Shown piece by piece: positions 1 through 11,329 of a DNA stretch of 64,000 bases. Position 1 is the stretch's first letter, and each line of letters begins with the position of its first letter. The notes under the pieces are model-generated. The model made no database searches. It was not told the DNA's origin and worked only from the letters and a program-made list of their open reading frames with translations. The translations under genes and the position numbers were made by a program. This DNA comes from Narthecium ossifragum (lineage: Eukaryota > Streptophyta > Magnoliopsida > Dioscoreales > Nartheciaceae), in NCBI GenBank assembly GCA_963920575.1, contig OY986974.1:20939042-21003041 (forward strand), read 5' to 3'.

Positions 1-905
1 ACCCTCACGAGATCGTCGATACCCGGCCTTATACCAATTTCATCTCCAGCTTCGTCACCAGCAACTTCGGCGGCAACCCCGCCGTCACCAAGCTGTGAAC
101 TCCCTAACCTCTAAAAGTTTTGCGAATAATATTTCTCGATTATAATTTAAACTTGATGATGTCGTTGTTTGCTACACAGCCTACACTTATGAGCCGGCCG
201 AGGAAATGGAATTTTTGCGTGATTGGATCCCATGACATGTATGACAGTATGAGCGTCCTCACATAAATGATCTTGCTTACATGCCGGCCACGAAAGATTG
301 GAGGTTTGGTTTCAATCTTCTGGTTGGAGGGTTCTTCAATCCGAAGAGGTGTGCAGAGGCGGTGCCTCTGGATGCTTGGGTCCCTGGGGATGATGTGGTT
401 GCAGTATGCCAGGCAGTGCTCGAGGCTTACCGGGATCTCGGCACCAGAGGAAACCGGCATAAGACTCGCATGATGTGGCTCATAGATGAACTTGTAAGCT
501 TCCTATCTCTGCTCTGTTTTCAAGTTTCCATGCCTCTGTTTCACCTCTACGATTCTAATGTCTGGCATTGTACAGGGAATATGAGTTTTCAGGTCTGAGG
601 TGGAGAAGAGGATGCCGGACTGCGAGCTGGAGCGGGCGGCGGAAGACGATCTCAATGAGAGAGGCGGGACTATCTCGGCGTCCACCCTCAGAAGCAATCC
701 GGCGTGTCTTTCGTCGGACTCCACATTCCGGTAGGGCGGTTGCAGGCCAATGAAATGTTTGAGCTTCCCCGTATCGTGGAGGAGTATGGATCAGGCGAGC
801 TCCGGCTCACTGTCGAGCAGAACGTCATCGTCCCCAACATCGTCAGCTCACGAATCAACGCTCTGCTGGACGACCCGCTGTTGAAGGAGAGAATCTCCCC
901 CAGAG
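1..905 (+). pseudogene. NIR: ferredoxin-nitrite reductase pseudogene, 5' and 3' truncated
   Basis: Conceptual translation in pieces matches plant ferredoxin-nitrite reductase, the plastid enzyme that reduces nitrite to ammonium with six electrons from ferredoxin. Recognisable segments in order are DTRPYTNFISSFVTSN (about 18-65), RKWNFCVIGSHDMY (about 202-243), the long block PATKDWRFGFNLLVGGFF to RMMWLIDEL (281-493) and SFVGLHIPVGRLQANE to PLLKERISP (about 703-903). A GT-AG intron at 494-575 is kept. Lesions seen: an 8-bp insertion GTATGACA at 239-246 that shifts frame, a TGA in the exon after the intron (582-584), and a small deletion near 655-660 that shifts frame again. The 3' part with the siroheme and 4Fe-4S ligands is absent: similarity stops near 903 and unrelated sequence follows. 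The family is certain. Whether the copy is truncated at the left is unknown because the window starts there. Confidence 0.9.
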
Positions 906-978
906 TTGTTGAGTTTGATACACTGGGTCCCACCGAGTTGTATCGTGGCCGTTCATTCAAATGAACGGCCAGATTGAG

Positions 979-1042
979 TTACTGGAGGGCCTCAAGTAAC
1001 TAAAGTCACTTGAGGTTACTTGAGGCCCCCCGAATCCAGTAA
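979..1042. repeat. small foldback element at the NIR breakpoint
   Basis: A 13-bp arm GGCCTCAAGTAAC (988-1000) is perfectly inverted at 1015-1027, with a 14-nt loop. An outer pair, TTACTGGA (979-986) and TCCAGTAA (1035-1042), extends the fold. It lies about 75 bp after nitrite reductase similarity ends. It may be a MITE remnant or a rearrangement product. Confidence 0.7.
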
Positions 1043-1247
1043 TTAGCCATCACTAGAAAGAGGTCACCAGATCCAAAGAACAGCGGCTAGTTTCATTAAA
1101 AAATATATATATAATCTGTTGAGGAAAATTACGATGTGCATGAGAATTAAAACAGCCATCGCTTGAAGGACTAATCAAAATAGTTGGCATTTAAACATGA
1201 TAATAGAGTAGAGATGTACACTCAATTCAATGAATATCTCCTGTCGC
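1043..1247. other. unassigned spacer
   Basis: AT-rich sequence with no ORF, RNA gene or repeat that I recognise, between the foldback and the Copia LTR. Confidence 0.5.
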
Positions 1248-2103
1248 TGTTGGGATTTTTCCTCCCATGAGGATCGGCGACGACGCGAGAAAGCGGAGAC
1301 AATTATGGTGTGATGTGAAGAATTGATTAAGGTGAAATTCTGACGTTTTTTTGCTCTATTTGCATCTTGGATTGATTCAAAATCACAATGGATCGATCCA
1401 CCCTGAAGCTAGATCGATCCAAACCCTGTTCACAGAGGCGTGTTTTCAAGGCTTTTGAAGTGGATCGATCCAAGCCTGCTCTGGATCGATCCAAGACAGA
1501 CGACGCGAGAAAGCGGAGACAATTATGGTGTGATGTGGAGAATTCATTAAGGTGAAATTCTGGCGTTTTTTTGCTCTATTTGCATCTTGGATCGATTCAA
1601 GATCACAGCGGATCGATCCACCCTGAAGCTAGATCGATCCAAACCCTGTTCACAGAGGCGTGTTTTCAAGGCTTTTGAAGTGGATCGATCCAAGCCTGCT
1701 CTGGATCGATCCAAGACACTGTAGATGAGAAAATTCGATGGTTAGGATTAATTCTGATCCTAATTATCTTGAGGCCTATAAATAGAGGTTTCCTATGTCT
1801 TCTTTGTGCCGCTTCTAGGGCTTCCTTTGTGTGTTTGAGAGGTGTGAGAGTAGGCAACCCTAAAGACATCTCTTTGTCTCTGCTAGGGTTTGGGCTTTAT
1901 AATCTCTCTCTCATAGTGAAGATTTTCTCTGCTGCCCGTGGTTTTTTCTTCCGGATGTTGCTGGGAGGTTTTCCACGTAAAATTCTTGTGTCTCTACTAT
2001 TTTTCTTTCTTTGTTTGTAGTTTGGTTGTATCTCTTCCGCTGCGACATCCCCGTCTCTATTTAGCGCATCTTCGACATCGCGGAACCCCTCAGATCCCCA
2101 TCA
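1248..2103 (+). mobile_element. 5' LTR of a decayed Copia retrotransposon
   Basis: The LTR is inferred from its position before a primer-binding site: it starts TGTTGGG and ends ...CCATCA two bases before TGGTACCAGAGC. It carries a TATA box, TATAAATAG, at 1777-1785, preceded by an array of GGATCGATCC palindromes. A UBN2-type gag begins about 90 bp downstream. The left border is a judgement, because no matching 3' LTR survives in the window. Confidence 0.65.
1281..1720 (+). repeat. 220-bp tandem duplication within the LTR U3
   Basis: The unit at 1281-1500 recurs at 1501-1720 with few differences (both begin CGACGCGAGAAAGCGG). Each copy holds about four GGATCGATCC-like palindromes, so the duplication doubled the palindrome array just upstream of the LTR TATA box. 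Confidence 0.95.
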
Positions 2104-2105
2104 AG

Positions 2106-2117
2106 TGGTACCAGAGC
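2106..2117 (+). other. primer-binding site, initiator tRNA-Met type
   Basis: TGGTACCAGAGC differs at one base from the usual plant Copia PBS TGGTATCAGAGC and sits two bases after the LTR end. It fixes the element as plus strand. Confidence 0.8.
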
Positions 2118-2192
2118 AAGGTTCCGAAATTAGGGGGTTTCAAATCTCTGATTAAGATTCTAAGTCCCTGATCAAGATATGAAGCATCTGAG

Positions 2193-2815
2193 TTGGATTC
2201 TGGCAGAAGCGAGATGGACGCCAACGTTGTACGGATGATTCTACTAAACGGGAACAACTGGAAACTATGGAAGACAAAGATGGATGATCTTTTATTCTGC
2301 AGGGATTTCCACGAGCCTCTGCATGGAATAGAAAAGAAGCCTAAAGAGATGGAGGAAGGAGAATGGAACAAGCTTGACAGGAAGGCCTTGGCAACTATCC
2401 GACAGTGTTTGGAAGCTTGTGTCTATCATCACGTGTCGACGACGACGACAACCAAAGATCTTTGGGAGAAGCTTCACGAGCTTTACGAGAGAAAGTCTGT
2501 TGGAAACAGAACTTTCTTGATGCGAAGGCTCGTGAATCTGAAGTATCAGGATGGAGAGCCAATAGTCAAGCACCTGAATGAGTTCCAGAGCATCGCCAAT
2601 TAACTTGCTATCATGAAGATTGTTTTGGATGATGACATGAAGGCATCTCTCCTGCTTAGTTCTTTGCCAGATTCTTGGGAGAGCTTGATAGTCTCGCTCA
2701 GCAATTCAGCGCATGACGGAGCAGTGTCTCTGAGCCAAGTTACATGTCGTTTGCTGAACGAAGAGACTAGACGGAAAGAAGCTGGAGCATCATCTGTTTC
2801 AGAGTCTACAGTGGC
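2193..2815 (+). pseudogene. Copia gag, first part, interrupted
   Basis: Gag polyprotein of a Ty1/copia element, which forms the particle that packages the element RNA. The reading frame gives a UBN2-type gag with LNGNNWKLWKTKMDD near the start and a typical LWEKLHELYE stretch. A single TAA at 2601-2603 breaks the frame, which then continues in phase as LAIMKIVLDDDMKASLLLSS to SESTVAV. At 2816 a solo LTR is inserted; the frame resumes at 5643 with the zinc knuckle. No protease, integrase or reverse transcriptase follows anywhere in this element, so it is either a gag-only derivative or deleted. Family call is firm; lineage is not resolved. Confidence 0.85.
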
Positions 2816-5642
2816 TGTCACGCCCCGACCCAGAAAATCCATCCGGGCCGGGACGTGAGGGTCCTAAACCTACTTCTAAAATCAAACGGCGAGAGTTTTC
2901 CCTGTATTTCTCAATTTGAACCATGTATAATTATAATCTTCACGATAACATAAAACGATAAATCTAACAGTTCTAAATTTCAACATGAATATGAATCTAT
3001 TATCACAAATCTTACTATATAGTACAGGTTCTGATATAATCTTTCATCAACCCTCATTACATAATTTAATACATATGATCAAATCATCGAAGAGGGAAAT
3101 TATACATTTAATATAACTGCAAATATACAACTATTAACAAAGGAAAAACTCCAGAATCGTCAAGTGCTCCTCGAAACTCCAAGTCCACGATCACCTCGAG
3201 AATGGTGCACTAACGCCCAGAAGATCACCTGAAAGGAAAGGACTGCATCGACATGCATCGCCGATGCAACCCAGGTAGGAGTGAGCAACAAAGCTCAGTA
3301 GGGTTCTACGCTATTCTACGACACACTGAAGGGAGGAAAACAATAACTGTGTTGTCTCTCCGCCTAAGTCTAAGGAATGCCAAGGGTCCCATAACCCTAT
3401 CGATGTCCCAAGGGCTCCTGTCATGAAACCTCTCTCCTGAACATGTTACCAGGAGGCCACGAACAGTAACATGCAGGATCAACCTTACCCAAGCAGGATT
3501 CCCATGCCTTGGGGACCCACGTCAGGAACGCATCGACATCCATCTTTAGCACTTGGCATTGGAGAGACGACACGACCTCTAAACCTCAAACAATATAATA
3601 TTCCAGTCCGACTACCTAATAATCATCGAATGATATCAAACATGATCATTGATGACAATCACGTCCTAATCCTCGATTACCCAAACCCCGGTCCTAAGGC
3701 TAGATCCGGGCTACCCGAGAACCCCGGATCGACGATCGAATCCATCGCCTACCACCTAGCCTGATGCTTCTAATGCAATCAAATGCATGCAATGCTCACG
3801 CACACAGAAATACAAAACTATAAGCATGTAGCAGTATGACATCACAACATACAGGGCTAGGCATAGTCTACAGCTTGCCAAGGGGTAAACATGCATAAAG
3901 CAGATCAAGGTCTAAACTACAATAATCCAATATTATAACGGCGCCTACGGGCCGTAAACAAGCAACAACATTTTCAATCGAAATTTCGGCATTACAACGA
4001 CGTCCGCAGCCGTCAACCGCAATTTCTACAACGGGGGCACAACCCCAGCCACGCAATCACAACAACAACAAATATAGTGTATACAATCTAGGGCACACCA
4101 TCAGCCCGTTCAATTATCTAAACATCCCAAGGGGCACAACTCCCTTGGTTCAACCACAAGCTAAGTATACATGTAAATAAGCATGACATGCAATTAATTG
4201 TTAATTAAACAAGGATGATTTATATCTAACTAAACATGCCGAAAATCAAACAATTAATCATCTAAAAACCACCAATTAGAACAGGCTAGCCCTCGAGATC
4301 TCTAGGAATACCAATCGCATGAATCCCGAAGAATCAAACACGATAAAACCTCGAAAATCCACTAACAAACTAATTTATGGATTTCTACATTAAGCCCTAG
4401 TTAGAGGCGATGAAATCTTATCAATTCGACGTCCAAACGACGTCGAATTGGAAATCAAACTTGGGAAAATGTATATTAGCATACTAGGAACATGAAGCCC
4501 AAGAATTGGATTAATCTAATGGCTAATCTTCCCGGAATTCACTAATCAATTCACTAATTTCAGTCTCGTCGCAGATCCGAAGAAACATCACTATAAATCG
4601 TAGAAAACTCCAAAAATTATGAAATTAGCGGCAATAGGAAGTAGATCCGAAAATCTACAACTCTCATCTTGATGATCAAACAAGATCATGCACGTACGAG
4701 CCACGATCTGAGCTAGAACAGCTCAGCTCGCAGAAAAACAGAGCTTTGATGAAATCCGGGAAAAACATGCATAAAACCCAAATAAATCTCAATCAAATCT
4801 CCATAGACTTCAATCAGTAATTTAGCATGCTTAGACAATCAAACCCTAACTTAAGCTTAACCCAAAGATCAAGGTAGAAACCCTACCTTAAATGCCAATC
4901 CAAGCTTCAATCCTCGCTAATCCGTCGTGATCTCGCCGTCCACCGTCGACGCCACCAGCTCACCGGAGAGCCACTGGAGGTCCTCCCACATCCGCAGCCG
5001 TCGCCGAAGAAGCAAGGGACATCCGCAGGAGAGAGAAAGGGAAGGAGAAGGGAGAGGGGGCCTCGCTGCCGCCTCTGGCTTTCCGGGGAACCGTCGGGAG
5101 CCGTCTGGCGCCTCCCTCCAAACGCGACGGGAAGGTGGAGGAGAGGAGGGAGAAGCCGGAGGGGATCTGGGAAGAGGAGAGGAGAGCTCGGGAGGAAGGA
5201 GGAGGAGGGGTCCTCGCCGCCGCCTCCAAGCCGCGGGAGAGAGGGAGGGTTGCCGCGGGAGAGAGGGAGGAAGGGAAGAGAGGTAAGGGTCGGGCACGGG
5301 AAGAAGGGAGAAGAGAGAGAGGGAGAGAGAAAAGTAGCCGGTTCAGACGAGCCAACTGATCGGACTGGATCCGAATTGGCTCCAAGTCACGATCTCATCC
5401 GGATCTGACGATCGCGAACGCTCCTATTAGATCTATTCAATCACGTACATCAATCAAGGCCGTGTGTGCACTACGCGGGTGTGAAACCGACCGCCAAGGC
5501 GCAATTTATCAAATTGCCCTTGGGGTCCAAAAACAGCGATGTGATCAACTAATCGCAACCCAAGGCCAACCGGGCCAAAACCAATCAAGCCAAGCCCTCG
5601 ACCCAACGCGGTCGGACCGGGTTGGAGGAATGGGTCCTCACA
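2816..5642 (-). mobile_element. solo LTR A1, long-LTR gypsy-type (Tekay/Del-like)
   Basis: The plus-strand ends are TGTCACGCCCCGACC and GGGTCCTCACA (TG...CA), flanked by a 5-bp target duplication GTGGC (2811-2815 and 5643-5647). Taking the insert out reconnects the Copia gag sequence. The same family recurs at 7678-10245 with similar ends and internal blocks. Read on the minus strand it begins TGTGAGGACCC and ends GGGGCGTGACA, which resembles long LTRs of Tekay/Del chromoviruses; that lineage call is from memory of such ends. There is no protein domain inside. The GA-rich stretch at about 5000-5340 gives only low-complexity ORFs. Confidence 0.8.
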
Positions 5643-5813
5643 GTGGCAGTGAACGAAGGTAGAAGAAAAGGCGTCACCTGCTACTACTGTGGTAAAGTAG
5701 GCCATGTCAAGAAGCAGTGCAGGAAGTACAAGAAGGACATCAGACATGGAAAGGTTGATGATGGTGAAGATGAGAGCATCATGATCGTCACACTAGACAC
5801 CGATGCCATGTGA
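5643..5813 (+). pseudogene. Copia gag, zinc-knuckle part
   Basis: Continuation of the interrupted gag. It contains one CCHC zinc knuckle, CYYCGKVGHVKKQC, followed by a lysine-rich stretch and an acidic tail ending at a TGA. The first codons repeat the target duplication of solo LTR A1. The element lacks pol downstream. Confidence 0.85.
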
Positions 5814-5849
5814 CGGGGGAGCATCCGTGCTAGGAGCACGAGGAGGTGT

Positions 5850-7529
5850 TGATGAGTCACAAAATATGCATAATTCACCCATTTAACTTGGCTTTGTTAG
5901 CTCTCAAGCAATGCATTTCTAATATCTTTTCATGTTATTTCAGGTACAAGAGTTTCCAAAGAGAGTTGCATCGATTCCGGGCTTAAAAAACATAAATTGC
6001 ACAAAATCTGTCATATTCGGATTGAACCAGACCCAGTCTGAATTGAATCCAGACCAAACCCAGTCTGGATGGATCCAGAATTGATCCTGATCCAGTCTGG
6101 ATTGATACTTGATCCAGACCAAGTCTGGATGGATCCAGAATATTTGGATCGATCCCAAAATTATGGATCGATATGGATCGATCCAAACCTATTCCGGATC
6201 GATCCAACCCAGTATGGATCGATCCAAATCAGTCTGGATCGATCCAAAACCCTTTCCAGAGACCAGTTTTGCAGTTTTACATATTGGATTGATCCAAACT
6301 CATATTGGATTGATCCAAGCCGTTAGAAACTCAAATTTTGACATCGTGGATCGATCCAAACATATTTTGGATCGATCCAAGACCGGCTGATGGGTAAAAA
6401 CGGACGGTTCAGATATGATCCGAGGGTCCACGACTTGGGGCCTATAAATAGGGATTTTTGCTCTTATTTTAGGGACCTTTTTCCCTATTTTCTCCAGCCT
6501 TTCTTCAGCCTTCTCCCCTCCTTTAGTTCTTGGGGATTTCTCCTCTAATCCTTAAGGATTTAGGGCTCCAAGGGTGAATTTTGACGGAGCAGATGGGTGA
6601 AGCCTCCTCCTCCATGGATCTCCTACCCAAAATGAGTAGCTAAATCCCTTTTTCTTGGGAATTTCTTGATGTCTTAGGGTTTGTTTCTTAGATTTCTCTT
6701 TTGTTTCTTGATGTAATAACTCTTTTGTGATGGTTTTGTATAAATTCACATGTAATTCCTTTGTTTCTTTAATGAAACCCATTGTTGAATGTTTGGAATG
6801 CTTTCTCTTGCAAGTGATTGTAGGAATATTATATGCTTGTTAGATGTTTGATTCAATTCCTCAAAGAAGAGGCTATGCTAGAACCATAGCTAACTCTAGG
6901 GGATGAATCCTTGATCTTAGAATAGGATCTTGAGGTGCTAGAACCATTTCAAGCCATGACTATCATATGTACCATTCATGTCTTCGATGGTAGGTTGGAG
7001 TGAGATATTAAACCCATCTCAACCCAACACGTTATTCATACAAAGTCTTGATTAATTGCCAACAATATGACCTTAACCCGGCGATTGTTGAGCTATGATC
7101 GAATTAAAACCTCGATCATGGATCTTAACCTTTTAATTCACCGATGAGATGATCCTAACCCGACATCTCATTAGCGGCGAGCGATACTAATCCTACGCTC
7201 GCCGATCTCTTTAGACCATCCATTGAGTGTCATTCATCTTGATTCATAGAGATAATATTTAGACCCTAATTCGGATTGGAACTCCCTAGGACTTCTTCCT
7301 TGATAAATTTCCTTCTTAGTTGTTTTACAATAGTTTAGTTAGAAAACTCAAATAATCAATCCAATTGTTTCCAACTATTGTAAAGACTATATTGCATTTG
7401 TAATTCGACCATCCAATTTCTTGAGGATTTGACCCGTACTCCCATTAACTACGTTGTAGTTAATTAGTAGTTCGGTAATTTATTTTGTTCGTCTTTGATT
7501 TAATTAACGACACATTTCAAGGCGCGTCA
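5850..7529 (+). mobile_element. solo LTR B, Ty3/gypsy Tat/Retand-like
   Basis: Begins TGATGAGTCACAAAAT and ends GGCGCGTCA, flanked by the 5-bp target duplication GGTGT (5845-5849 and 7530-7534). A TATA box, TATAAATAG, is at 6443-6451, with a palindromic array upstream. The downstream text, including a GATTTGACCCGTACT-like stretch near the end, resembles LTR and leader sequence of Tat-lineage gypsy elements. No internal domain remains, so recombination between LTRs has left a solo copy. It sits just downstream of the Copia gag. Confidence 0.8.
6065..6378 (+). repeat. GGATCGATCC palindrome array in solo LTR B
   Basis: About ten exact or near copies of TGGATCGATCCA-like palindromes (some as GGATTGATCC or GGATGGATCC) are spaced 15-40 bp apart. 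The last ends at 6378, 64 bp before the TATA box. It produces meaningless ORFs rich in DRSK and GSIQ in other frames. Confidence 0.9.
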
Positions 7530-7677
7530 GGTGTATCCGGTCGATCAAAGCGACCGAGGATATCTGAGTCATAAGCCCAGAATGTATTGTGACTTGAATG
7601 CAAGAAAGCAACCGAGAAGATCAAGTCTTGACGCCAACATCCAAGTTTGGTGGATAGTTCTACTATACTAGTGGGGG
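7530..7677 (+). other. remnant of the Copia 3' region
   Basis: Short stretch between solo LTR B and solo LTR A2, no ORF. It ends in the purine run AGTGGGGG, which could be the element's polypurine tract. No 3' LTR matching 1248-2103 follows, so the 3' end of the Copia element appears lost. Confidence 0.4.
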
Positions 7678-10245
7678 TGTCACACCCCGACCCAGAAAAT
7701 CCATCCAGGACGGGGCGTGAGGGTCCTAATACTATTCATCATCAACCGGCGCAGTACAAGCGGAAAGGATAAACAATTTAAGCAAAAGTATTCCAGAGGC
7801 TAAGGAGATTTTAATCATAATATAATATCAAGTCTTACAATATCTGAGTTCCAAAATACAGATTTATACAACATCCCAAAGGTTCTCCAAAAAGGGTACA
7901 ACAAGCATAATTATATATCAAAAAGTTACAACAGCCATATCCTCCAACCAAACCTCAGACGCCTCTGGATGTACTCGCGCCGCCAAAAGCCGAACCTGCT
8001 GGCTCCACTGAGGAGGAATTGCCGCCTGCACCTGCAAACGCAGCCCGGGTAGGAATGAGCAAAAAGCCCAGTAGGGTTCTACTCTACGGCACACTGAAAG
8101 GAGGAAAACAACAACAGTGTTGTCTCCCAGCCCAAGTCTAACGGATGCCACGGGTCCCATAACCCACCGATGTCCCAAGGGCTCCTGTCATGAACCTCTC
8201 TCTTGGTCTCTCTACCAAGATCACCCTAAGCACTGACAGGGGAACGGAACTATGCAGGATCACCCACCCTTACCCAGCAGGGATACCACTACCTGGGGAC
8301 CACGTCGGGAACTCCTCGGTTGCATTCTTAGCACTTGTCCTTGGAAGACGACACGACCTCTAGACCTCAAACAATGATTCAAGCCAACTATCGCAATCCT
8401 AAATCATCAGAGATTCAGATCGACAATCACACCCTAATCCTGACTACCCAGCCATGGTCCTAAGGCTAGATCCGAGCTACCCGAGAGCCTCGGATCGGCG
8501 ACCCAAGACATCGCCCGCCTAACCTCAAATGCCTCTAATGCATACAATGCATGATCCTAGGCAAGCATCTATCTTAGATGTCTCTATATGTCACATCATC
8601 AATGTAAGTTCAACAGGTATACAATAGCCCCCGGCACTTGCCGGCAAGAGGCTAAGGTTCCACAATTTCTCATTAACTAGCACTCATAGCTAGTTAATGG
8701 TTAAGCAAATAACTAAGCGTTTAATTATAATCATACAGGTATTTCAATGCAAATAAAGCCATATATTTACCAAAAAGGAAGTCACATGAATCGATTCTCA
8801 AACCCGAGGGAAAACCCCTTGAAAACCCCATCAAGTCCCCCTACATGCTTCCCAACATGCTTAGGTACTAATCCCAAACCAAATCCGTCCAAGAAAAGCC
8901 AGAAAACACTATTCAGGCGCTCACGGTCGATGCGACGGTCGATCCGTGCATCGACCGTGAGGCCACGGACGATGCCACGGTCGATCCAGAGATCGACCGT
9001 GAGACCCATGCGAAGAAAAACCAAGGGCGACGGTCGATCGACCCATCGACCCTGAGAAGCCCAAAATCGAACAGAGCCTGACGGTCGATGCGACGGTCGA
9101 TCCGACGGTCGACCGTCAGGTAAAAGGGAAAAGAAGGAGATCCCGCGGTCGATCCATGCATCGACCCTGAGAAGCCAAAATCTCGACAGAGCCCGACGGT
9201 CGATGCGACGGTTGATCCGACGGTCGACCGTCAGGCCCAGAGAAAATATACTAAAGCATGACGGTCGATACATAGATCGACCGTCGAGCTGACGGTCGAT
9301 GTACCGATCGACCGTCGAGCTCCAGACGCAAAATACCAGAAATCCTAATTCTAAGATTTCACGAATCAAAACATGTTAGAATACAATCAAATTTTGCAAG
9401 CAAGTATATTTTGAGGTGAGGAAACTAATGGTATAAAGAAATCCAGTTTTTAACGGTTAAATCCCATTTTAGGTCGGAAAACCAAACACCGACGAAACCG
9501 TGAGATACGGAAACTAACCATTATAACACCAGTTTTGCAATGCAAGAATACAAGGAATGAGCTACTTTACATAGGCAAGGATCTACAAGCATGCTATCAT
9601 GGTATTCACAGCAAAAACACAAACATCCTAACCTAGTAGAACCCGATCCAAGGATCGGGGTAGAAACACCTACCTTAAACGCAATCCCAGCTTCTCCACG
9701 CGTCCAGCCAACCTTGCCACGAAGATCCGCTACTCAGCCCCTCCAAGATCAAGCCCAGCCTAAGGAGAGGGAAGAAAGGGAGAAGAAGAGGAGACGTCGG
9801 TGGAGAAGAGAAGGAAGAACCAGCCAAAGAAAGAGAAGAAGGGAAGGAGAGAAGAGAGGAGAGAAGAGAGGGGAGCGGGTGGGGGTTGGAGCCAACTGCT
9901 CCAACCGCCCTCCACTCACCAGGCCCCTAATGGGCCGGATCCTCTCTAACGGGCCAAAAACCCGTTGACCCGCTAACGAGCCCGATAGCGAGCTCTAGCG
10001 CGCCCGAGCTGGGATCTTCCGATCCCGGTTCCGCTTAACCATCCTAAACAACCACATACAACAATTCAAGGCCGTGGGTGCAACGCGGGTGTGAAACCGA
10101 CCACCAAGGGGCATATTTACCAAAATGCCCCTGGGGTCCAAACCGCCACACGATCGCCCGATCGTGCCCGACGCGGAACCAAATCGACAGAAAACCGGCT
10201 CTCGACCCACGTGGTCGAGTCAGGTATGAGGGACGGGCCCTCACA
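7678..10245 (-). mobile_element. solo LTR A2, same family as A1
   Basis: Plus-strand ends TGTCACACCCCGACC and CCCTCACA match the ends of A1. Internal blocks also match: the segment around 8055-8220 matches 3280-3440 of A1, and 10065-10245 matches 5455-5642. Flanks are GGGGG and AGGGG, a possible target duplication with one mismatch. It differs from A1 by carrying a palindromic minisatellite at 8921-9320. No coding domains. The CT-rich stretch on the minus strand (about 9770-9890) corresponds in place to that of A1. Confidence 0.75.
8921..9320. repeat. GACGGTCGATC palindromic minisatellite in A2
   Basis: Repeated units built on GACGGTCGAT...ATCGACCGTC: five or six foldable blocks about 70-85 bp apart, each able to form a hairpin of roughly 40 bp. 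The block at 9146-9166 shares 21 identical bases with the palindrome at 53923-53943. Long ORFs on either strand here come from the repeat and are not genes. Confidence 0.9.
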
Positions 10246-11329
10246 AGGGGCCCTTGTGCCACGTGGCAACATATCCACACACCTCCCTCGAATTTCTCTT
10301 CACCGTTAAATTTCTCTTCACTGTTAAATAATCCAAGTCATAAACACAGAGAAATAACATCGCACCTTTACTGGCATGCACCGGCGTTATAAGTTTGATT
10401 TAAGCATATCCAATAGGACTTCCGTAAATATTTTAAGCCAAAAATACTGTATTTGACAGGACTTGTATACTTTAACATGATTTAAACTTGTAGAGTGACC
10501 ATCCAAATCTAAACTATTCACATAAATCATCATCCATGTCCCAAATTACGTTATGAAATAAATGATTATCATATTTTAGGTCTTGACCAATTGCTCAATA
10601 TAGGAACTAGTCTACGAAAATTAAGGTGTTGGAGTCAAACGAGTCCACTACTTGTCATCACCACCAAACCTCACGCTTCTTCTCCGAATCCATCAACACT
10701 TTGGTTGTGGAGATAATTAGTTTATATAACATGGATTCCATGTGCCCCATTAGTCCTATTTCCTCATACTTTCCTATATATAGTCATATCACAAATTAAC
10801 AATTCGCACATCATGCATGCCTGTGTGGCGTAATTGAATAAAGGATAAGCGACTTAATATACTACAAGTAGCTTATCTAGACTATATATTCACACGAGTC
10901 ATTGCTTTGATTGAGACTTGATCCACGCTGTGGGTATTGATATGTCCGTCCGTAAGTGTTGGACTACGTATTATATATATATACAAGTATGTAGTATTTA
11001 CTATTTAATATGTTCTCTACGCCGAACGTGCTCCAAATTAATAAATATGATTACGAGCAATTTATTCCATTCTAATTGTAGACTGAGTCGTGTACGCTGT
11101 ATTTTTTTTTTTTTTAATTAGTTGAGTCAAAAGGCTAGGTAAGGATTACAAAAGAAAAATAAAACAACTGAGTAACGACAACAACTAATAAAAAGGAAAG
11201 TCTTGAGACACTTCATATTCTTAAGCAAAGACCAAGTGTTTAGACCCAGTGTACGCCGCAATTTGATACCAGGATTCTATGTGTTGAATAATTCTCTTTG
11301 GCATGAAGTAATATCACGCTACTTGGAGC
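10246..11329. other. unassigned intergenic sequence
   Basis: AT-rich, with short unsupported ORFs only. A TATA-like run CCTATATATAG is near 10773 and a poly-T run near 11103-11114. I see no gene, RNA or repeat that I can name. Confidence 0.4.

Noticed and set aside
4917..5385. Overlapping ORFs of 74-141 codons on both strands
   Set aside because: Low-complexity GA/CT-rich sequence inside solo LTR A1; products are Arg/Glu or Pro/Ser runs with no domain.
5983..6390. Several ORFs rich in DRSK, GSIQ and WIDP repeats
   Set aside because: Translation of the GGATCGATCC palindrome array; every frame is open because of the repeat.
8782..9369. 195-codon ORF, minus strand
   Set aside because: Comes from the GACGGTCGATC minisatellite; repetitive RSIDR-type product.
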